From Deltaproteobacteria bacterium (GTDB taxonomy: Bacteria; Desulfobacterota; B13-G15; RBG-16-54-18), in NCBI GenBank assembly GCA_030672385.1, contig DAOVGN010000047.1, forward strand, positions 1 to 36,642: a DNA stretch of 36,642 nucleotides, written 5' to 3'. Below, piece after piece: positions 32,107 through 36,642 of this stretch (within the stretch, counting starts at the first letter, position 1; every line of letters begins with the position of its first letter). The translations under genes and the position numbers were made by a program. The notes below the pieces were generated by a model. The model was not told where the DNA came from. It was given only the letters and a program-made list of their open reading frames with translations, and searched no databases.

Positions 32107-34434
32107 ATGAATAAACAATTCGAAACCCGAAATATGCAATCCGCAATTGTTAAAGTCCTGTTGATCGAGGACAGCTCCAAATACACTGAAGTAATACGAA
32201 TAATGCTGGACAGGGTACAGGGCACCCAATTTGATTTGGTGTGTGCCAGACGGCTCTCGAGGGGACTGGAAAGCCTTGGCGAGGGAGGGGTCGATGTGGT
32301 CCTGTTAGATCTCAAGTTGCCAGACAGCCAGGGGCTTGACACGTTCGACAGGGTGTATGCACAAGCACCAAGCGTGCCGATCATCGTGATGACTGTAACT
32401 GACAATGATGAGCTGGCAGTAAGAGCAGTTCAGAAAGGCGCGCAGGACTATCTGGTCAAAGATCAGGTGGATAGCAAATTGCTGGTGCGCGCCATACGCT
32501 ATGCCATCGAGCGCAAGCGGGTGGAGGAAGCGCTGAAGGAAACAAACATATTTTTGCAGAACATCTTGGAAAGTTCTTCCTATATTTCCATCTTGTACAC
32601 CGATCTGGAGGGCAATATCCTCTATTGGAATAAAGGCGCTGAAGACATGTTTGGATACAAGGTTGAAGAGGTCGTTGGCCGTTGTAAAACAGATATATTA
32701 TACCCAGATGATGAAGAGGAGACAAAAAAGAAAATAGAAGAGGTCAGGTCATTTATATTGAAAAATAAACAGGGGATAAGTTGCGAGGTTTGGGAGGTAA
32801 CGAAAGATGGACGCAAGCTATGGGTCAATTTGAATTTGACCCCCAGGTTCGATGAGAATGACCAGGTGATAGGGATTTTAGGTATTGGACAAGATATCAC
32901 CGAGCGCAAGCGGATGGACGAGATGCTGCTAACAGCTGCTCAGGAATGGCGGACTACGTTCGATGCCATTAGCGATGTTATTTGTCTGATCGACTCAGAA
33001 AGAAGGATTATTCGATGCAACAATGCTATGACGCATTTCCTTCAAAAATCGTTCAATGATATTATCGGCCGCACCTGTTGTAAACTTGTGCACGGCACGT
33101 CAGAACCCATCGAAGGTTGTCCCTTTGAGCGCATGCAGAAGACTCGCCGCAGCGAGACCATGGTTTTGCCAATAGATGCCCGGTGGTTCAACATCTCTGT
33201 TGATCCGTTGCTGGATGAAGGCGGCAATCTCATTGGTGGGGTTCATATTATGTCCGATATCACCAAGGAGAAAGAGATAGACAGGATGAAATCTGAGCTT
33301 ATCTCTAAGGTATCTCATGAATTGCGCACTCCTTTAACTACAATTAAAGAGGGAATTTCCCTTGTCTTCGATGGCACCTTGGGTCAAATCAACGCAGATC
33401 AGGAGGAAGTTCTCGCGATAGCCAAGAAAGATATTGATCGGTTAGCCCGATTAATAGGGAATCTTTTAGATGTCTCCAAGATTGAAACCGGGAAAGTGGA
33501 GTTGAAAAAATCATCGGTGAACATCTCATCTTTAGTCGAAGAGGTGCTCGTGTCATTTCAGAAACAAATCGAGAAAAAAAACATTACGCTCGAGACTCGC
33601 TTGAAGGGAGAAATGCCACCTCTCTATATTGATCCAGATAAGATCAGCCAGGTCCTGACCAATTTAGTTTCAAACAGCATTAAGTTCACCCCCGAAAGTG
33701 GCCACATTACGTTAGGGATAAAAGATAAAAGGGAAGAGATAGAGATAAGCGTTAAGGATACAGGTTTAGGAATTGCCAGAGAAAATATTCCTGAGTTATT
33801 TGATCGGTTCTCTCAGTTTAATCGAGTCTATGGTCCAGGAGAAAGGGGAACGGGGTTAGGATTGGCCATATCGAAGGAGATCGTCGAGATGCATGGAGGG
33901 AAGATATGGGTTGAGAGTGAGCTTGGTAAAGGAAGCACATTTACTCTTAGCTTACCCAGACTCAGTCAGGATGAGATCTTTCGGGAATATCTGACCAACG
34001 GGTTAAGAGAGGCAGAAGTGAAGGATTGCCCCTTGTCCCTGATCGTTATTTGTATGAAGAATGTTGAAAAGATTGAAAGAGATTATACAGATGTAAAGGT
34101 CTTTGCGATCTTGCAGGAGACTGAAGAAGTCATTGTGAGGACCCTGCGCCGAAAGAGTGATATCGTCTCCCGATATAAATATGGTGAGATTATCATAGCG
34201 ATATTGATGGATACGGCGAGGAGAAACGCCCTCTCTATTAAGGAGAGGATTGGGCAGGCGATTGAGGCTGAGATTCGAGAGAAAGGATGGCCAAAAGATA
34301 TAGAACTCATCTTAGATGTCGTCACGTATCCTGATGATGCCACGAATGAGGTGGATATGATTAATAAAATCTCGAAGGGGTTTTGGGTTGAGGAAATAAG
34401 TGACGAAGGAAGTAAAGGAGGAAAAGATGGATAA
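32107..34434 (+). CDS. Hybrid histidine kinase: receiver, two PAS, kinase core, degenerate GGDEF-like tail
   Basis: 775 aa, soluble, no membrane helix. Residues 15-135 are a response-regulator receiver (LLIEDS, phospho-acceptor Asp68 in VVLLDL, Thr96, Lys118). About 145-268 and 275-388 are PAS domains (YTDLEGNILYWNKGAEDMFG; IDSERRIIRCNNAMTHFL). The dimerisation domain has SHELRTPLTTI with His404. The ATPase domain has NLVSNSIKF, DTGLGI and GTGLGLAISKEIVEMHGGKI. Residues about 640-765 look like a GGDEF fold without the active motif (SRYKYGEIIIAIL where RYGGDEF is expected). GAGGAG lies eight bases before ATG 32107. The following response regulator overlaps by eight bases. Signal and output are unknown. 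Confidence 0.9.
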   Translation: MNKQFETRNMQSAIVKVLLIEDSSKYTEVIRIMLDRVQGTQFDLVCARRLSRGLESLGEGGVDVVLLDLKLPDSQGLDTFDRVYAQAPSVPIIVMTVTDNDELAVRAVQKGAQDYLVKDQVDSKLLVRAIRYAIERKRVEEALKETNIFLQNILESSSYISILYTDLEGNILYWNKGAEDMFGYKVEEVVGRCKTDILYPDDEEETKKKIEEVRSFILKNKQGISCEVWEVTKDGRKLWVNLNLTPRFDENDQVIGILGIGQDITERKRMDEMLLTAAQEWRTTFDAISDVICLIDSERRIIRCNNAMTHFLQKSFNDIIGRTCCKLVHGTSEPIEGCPFERMQKTRRSETMVLPIDARWFNISVDPLLDEGGNLIGGVHIMSDITKEKEIDRMKSELISKVSHELRTPLTTIKEGISLVFDGTLGQINADQEEVLAIAKKDIDRLARLIGNLLDVSKIETGKVELKKSSVNISSLVEEVLVSFQKQIEKKNITLETRLKGEMPPLYIDPDKISQVLTNLVSNSIKFTPESGHITLGIKDKREEIEISVKDTGLGIARENIPELFDRFSQFNRVYGPGERGTGLGLAISKEIVEMHGGKIWVESELGKGSTFTLSLPRLSQDEIFREYLTNGLREAEVKDCPLSLIVICMKNVEKIERDYTDVKVFAILQETEEVIVRTLRRKSDIVSRYKYGEIIIAILMDTARRNALSIKERIGQAIEAEIREKGWPKDIELILDVVTYPDDATNEVDMINKISKGFWVEEISDEGSKGGKDG

Positions 34435-34834
34435 AAAAAGGATTTTAATTGTAGATGATGAGCCTGATTTTGTGAGAGTGACCCAGTTCAGGTTAGAAGC
34501 AGCAGGATACGAGGTCGTGGTTGCCTTTGATGGGATACAAGGTGTGCGAACTGCTCATCAGGAGAAGCCTGATTTAATCATTTTGGACATCATGATGCCG
34601 GCCATGCATGGACATAAGGTATGTGAGACGTTGAAAAAGTCAGCGCGAACCTGGACTATCCCGATTATTTACCTCACTGCCAAAGGCAGTAAAGAAGATG
34701 AGGAATTGGCGTATAAACTGGGAGCAGAATACTTCCTAACAAAACCTTGCGATCCCCAGACTTTCTTGGAAAGCATCAAAAAGGCATTAGAACCAAGTAC
34801 AAAATTAGAAAGAGCAGAAGAAAAAGAATCTTAG
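34427..34834 (+). CDS. Single-domain response regulator
   Basis: About 135 aa, a CheY-like receiver without output domain: ILIVDDEPDF with the acidic pair, phospho-acceptor Asp in LIILDIMMPAMHG, Thr in IIYLTAKG, Lys in YFLTKPCDPQTF. It is the likely phosphate target of the adjacent kinase. ATG 34427 is preferred over the listed GTG because AAAGGAGG is directly upstream. It overlaps the kinase by eight bases. With no DNA-binding domain it must act by protein contact or in a relay. Repeat copy C starts 14 bp after its stop. Confidence 0.93.
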   Translation: MDKKRILIVDDEPDFVRVTQFRLEAAGYEVVVAFDGIQGVRTAHQEKPDLIILDIMMPAMHGHKVCETLKKSARTWTIPIIYLTAKGSKEDEELAYKLGAEYFLTKPCDPQTFLESIKKALEPSTKLERAEEKES

Positions 34835-34848
34835 GGGGGAGATCGGTC

Positions 34849-34963
34849 GAATCTTTGGTCTTGACAAATCCGTGGGCACAAAACCGAACCCCTCATCACA
34901 GCGGATGCGTTAAACCGCGCCGCTGATATCCAGCTTTAGAGACCAAATAGTAATATGCTAAAG
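34849..34963 (+). repeat. Interspersed repeat copy C with terminal inverted repeats
   Basis: GAATCTTTGGTCTTGACAAA..CACAAAACCGAACC..TCATCACAGCGG aligns with copies A and B. TTTGGTCT (34854-34861) and AGACCAAA (34940-34947) form perfect 8-bp terminal inverted repeats. Inside, CAGCGG/CCGCTG (34899-34925) forms a hairpin. It contains GTTAAAC (34909). Its tail AGTAATATGC supplies the start codon of the following CPBP gene. Confidence 0.7.
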
Positions 34964-35509
34964 TCATTAATTATAAATCGCCTTCAAGACCTGAGATTTA
35001 GTCTTGTAACTCGACCTACGGGTTCAGATATTGTCTTTAGTATCATAGTATTTTTAATCTATATGGTTAGTGCACTTGCCATTGGATTCATCAGTGGCTT
35101 TTTCACGTTCGGCCTGCTCAAAGCAAAGTACTGGCTTCTTATAATACTCCCTGTTTCGCTCTTAATTTTTCCCTCTTTTGTAGAGGAATTGTTCTTTCGT
35201 GTCTTATTACTCCCTCATAAAAGAAATAAAATGAGTAATCAAAAAATTATCCTTTATGCTTTAGTAAGCATCTTTTTATTTGTAGTGTGGCACCCATTAA
35301 ATGCTTCAACAATAAACCCTGCTGCTTATCCAATTTTTACGAATGCTACTTTCCTTTGTATTGCAGCGTTAATGGCTATTGCTTGTACCGTCACGTATTT
35401 AAAATCAGGATCAATTTGGATTCCAGTGGTAATCCATTGGCTTACTGTTCTATTCTGGGTATTTTTATTAAGTGGTAGAAATTTAATTTTAGATTGCACT
35501 ACCTATTAA
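34955..35509 (+). CDS. CPBP-family intramembrane metalloprotease
   Basis: 184 aa with about five hydrophobic segments. Conserved motifs are FVEELFFRVLLLP (catalytic Glu pair plus Arg), VWHPLNAS (first His) and VIHWLTVLFWVFLL (second His), as in CPBP/Abi (type II CAAX-protease-like) proteins. Such proteins act in the membrane; in bacteria roles range from peptide-bacteriocin self-immunity to unknown processing. The start codon lies in the tail of repeat copy C and has no ribosome site. Codon use is very AT-rich. The gene ends 15 bp before an attC-like element, as expected for one gene cassette. Confidence 0.85.
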   Translation: MLKSLIINRLQDLRFSLVTRPTGSDIVFSIIVFLIYMVSALAIGFISGFFTFGLLKAKYWLLIILPVSLLIFPSFVEELFFRVLLLPHKRNKMSNQKIILYALVSIFLFVVWHPLNASTINPAAYPIFTNATFLCIAALMAIACTVTYLKSGSIWIPVVIHWLTVLFWVFLLSGRNLILDCTTY

Positions 35510-35524
35510 ATAACGCTTTCATTA

Positions 35525-35584
35525 TTCTAACATGCCAATCAACGCGGACAACACCTTCGGCGACGATTATTTGCTGAGTTAGAT
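35525..35584 (+). other. Putative attC site (59-base-element type)
   Basis: 60 bp bounded by TTCTAAC (R''-like, one mismatch to RYYYAAC) and GTTAGAT (perfect GTTRRRY). TCTAAC and GTTAGA are complementary. Next inside, GCCAATCAACG can pair with CGATTATTTGC at 8 of 11 positions, and the two sides have unequal spacers (AT versus TGA), leaving an extrahelical base as in true attC. The loop carries CCTTCGG. Length, boundaries and position between two co-oriented genes all fit an integron recombination site. Confidence 0.6.
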
Positions 35585-35603
35585 ACGTACGGTGAGTTCT
35601 CCC

Positions 35604-36458
35604 ATGAACAGAAGGCAATTCCTGAAAAGGGCACTCTGGGTCGGTGCTAGCGTCGCTTTGGTGGGGAGCTATCCTGTCTTCATAGAGCGATACATCATCC
35701 GAGTAAACCGATACACCATACCAGTCCCCAACCTTCCTCATGAGTTCGATGGCCTTCGAGTCCTCCAGCTCACCGACCTGCACTACGGCCCCTTGATGCC
35801 CCTGTGCATTCTTGCCGATGTCGTACAAAAGGCGAACGAGCTGAAAAAGGACATCGTGGTCTGTACGGGTGACTACGTGCTCGGAAAAAGCTCCCATCGT
35901 GCAATCGATGCGATCTGGCATGTCCTGGCGAAACTGCGTGCGCCAGAAGGAGTCTATACCGTCCTGGGAAACCACGATCACTGGGCAAGTACCGAAAGAT
36001 CGCTGCACTGGTTGGACACAAGCGGCCATATCAACCTAAGGCATAGGGCTGTTCCTTTCTCGCGCAATGGCAAGACCCTGTGGCTCGGCGGCGCAGGCGA
36101 TCTGTGGGAAGACCACTTAAACCTTGACCATCTGCTCAAAGAAGTTCCGCAGGATGAGTGCAGAATCGTGCTGGCACACAACCCTGACACCGCCGATACA
36201 GACTACACGACCAGGGTCGACCTGATGATCTCAGGACATACGCATGGCGGGCAGGTGAAGATACCGTTCATCGGGACACCACTTCTGCCAGTCAAAAACA
36301 AGGCGTATTCGAGTGGCTTCATCAGGTCCCAAAAGACTAACGTCTTCATTTCGAGGGGCATTGGATGGGCATACTTGCCCGTGCGCTTCAACTGTTTTCC
36401 CGAAATCGCCATCTTGGCCCTGGTCCGCAGCGAAGAATGTACCAGATCTCCAACCTAA
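35604..36458 (+). CDS. Tat-exported metallophosphoesterase
   Basis: 284 aa. The N-terminus NRRQFLKRALWVGASVALVG is a twin-arginine signal, so the folded enzyme is exported across the cytoplasmic membrane. Calcineurin-type metal motifs are complete: LQLTDLHYG, VVCTGDYVLG, VLGNHDHW, LAHNPDTAD and SGHTHGGQVKIPF. This is the YkuE-like branch, in which lipid or sugar phosphodiesters such as UDP-2,3-diacylglucosamine are suggested substrates. I use ATG 35604, since the listed GTG would add four residues without a better ribosome site. The gene begins 19 bp after the attC-like site and is more GC-rich than its left neighbours, supporting an independent origin. Confidence 0.9.
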   Translation: MNRRQFLKRALWVGASVALVGSYPVFIERYIIRVNRYTIPVPNLPHEFDGLRVLQLTDLHYGPLMPLCILADVVQKANELKKDIVVCTGDYVLGKSSHRAIDAIWHVLAKLRAPEGVYTVLGNHDHWASTERSLHWLDTSGHINLRHRAVPFSRNGKTLWLGGAGDLWEDHLNLDHLLKEVPQDECRIVLAHNPDTADTDYTTRVDLMISGHTHGGQVKIPFIGTPLLPVKNKAYSSGFIRSQKTNVFISRGIGWAYLPVRFNCFPEIAILALVRSEECTRSPT

Positions 36459-36521
36459 CCGGTCGCTGTGTAATTAAGATTTGGGCTGCCCTTGACACGT
36501 GACCAATGAAATATCCAACCG

Positions 36522-36590
36522 GCCTAACACTGAAACTGACGGATTAACAGCTTCGCTGCGCGTCCGCAGCTTAGCTTGATGACGTTATTC
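36522..36590 (+). other. Hairpin element after the phosphoesterase gene, weak attC candidate
   Basis: GCCTAAC (36522-36528, perfect RYYYAAC) and GTTATTC (36584-36590, poor GTTRRRY) bracket a hairpin AGCTtcGCTGCG/CGCAGCttAGCT (36549-36576). TAAC pairs with GTTA, but the arms in between pair poorly. It lies about 65 bp after the gene, where a cassette's attC should be. The rest of the sequence to the window end is noncoding. Confidence 0.3.
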
Positions 36591-36642
36591 ATCAAAACAT
36601 ACATAAGAAATCCTCATCATGGGTACTTATCGTTTGCATTCT

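Noticed and set aside
31275-34947. Calling repeats A-C outright attC sites
   Set aside because: None ends in GTTRRRY at the expected place; the nearest are CTTAGAC in A and an internal GTTAAAC in C. Kept as attC-like repeats only.
31301-34963. CRISPR array or tandem repeat
   Set aside because: The three copies are 0.5-3 kb apart, about 80 percent identical and separated by whole genes, so there is no spacer structure.
1-36642. tRNA, rRNA, riboswitch of known class, complete insertion sequence or prophage genes
   Set aside because: Nothing resembling these was seen by eye; covariance-model searches would be needed to exclude small RNAs.

Overview
The window looks like a chromosome segment of an anaerobic, probably Desulfobacterota-like ('deltaproteobacterial') bacterium. 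The clues are a two-subunit class I fumarase, a malic enzyme, a protein close to Re-citrate synthase, a sodium-pump decarboxylase beta subunit, an iron-sulfur-flavoprotein-like reductase, a Memo-family protein and selenium metabolism (SelD). The taxonomic call is inferred from gene content only; there is no rRNA or tRNA in the window.

Left part (1-13.9 kb). The 3' end of selD is followed by four back-to-back hairpins and a decayed coding remnant. A minus-strand trehalose operon follows: an OtsA-OtsB fusion, a DUF5752-type protein and a TreT-type glycosyltransferase. Next comes a minus-strand carbon-metabolism block: malic enzyme, fumarase alpha, fumarase beta and a broken succinate dehydrogenase anchor gene. 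Then come an acyl-CoA ligase, a DRE-TIM acyl transferase of the Re-citrate synthase type fused to a C-terminal Cache-like sensor domain, a nitronate monooxygenase-like flavoprotein and a small unknown gene.

Middle part (13.9-29.9 kb). A cluster of a tiny membrane ORF, oadG-like and oadB is followed by the orphan 3' end of a second oadB. A plus-strand group follows: XRE-cupin regulator, maf, yggS, argH, a lipoprotein and a hypothetical gene. Then come an MBL hydrolase, a sodium/solute symporter with a 40-residue accessory protein and a structured leader, and a flavoprotein / 115-aa / Memo group. The part ends with a DUF434 protein, an acuC remnant with a large internal deletion, a LysE exporter, a second MBL hydrolase and an MFS transporter. 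Fragments of dead genes recur here: sdh, a LacI-like regulator, a histidine kinase tail, oadB and acuC.

Right part (29.9-36.6 kb). This is the most unusual region. An N-terminal fragment of an integron-type tyrosine integrase lies on the minus strand. Facing away from it are a good sigma70 promoter, a GTTAGGT core and a run of plus-strand, mostly AT-rich genes of unrelated function: an unknown membrane-anchored protein, a small membrane protein, a hybrid histidine kinase with its response regulator, a CPBP protease and a Tat-exported metallophosphoesterase. The genes are separated by three copies of a ~95-120 bp repeat and by one 60-bp element that looks like a canonical attC site. I read this as a decayed, possibly divergent integron cassette array whose integrase has been lost. 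The parts are visible in the sequence; the assembly into an integron is inference.
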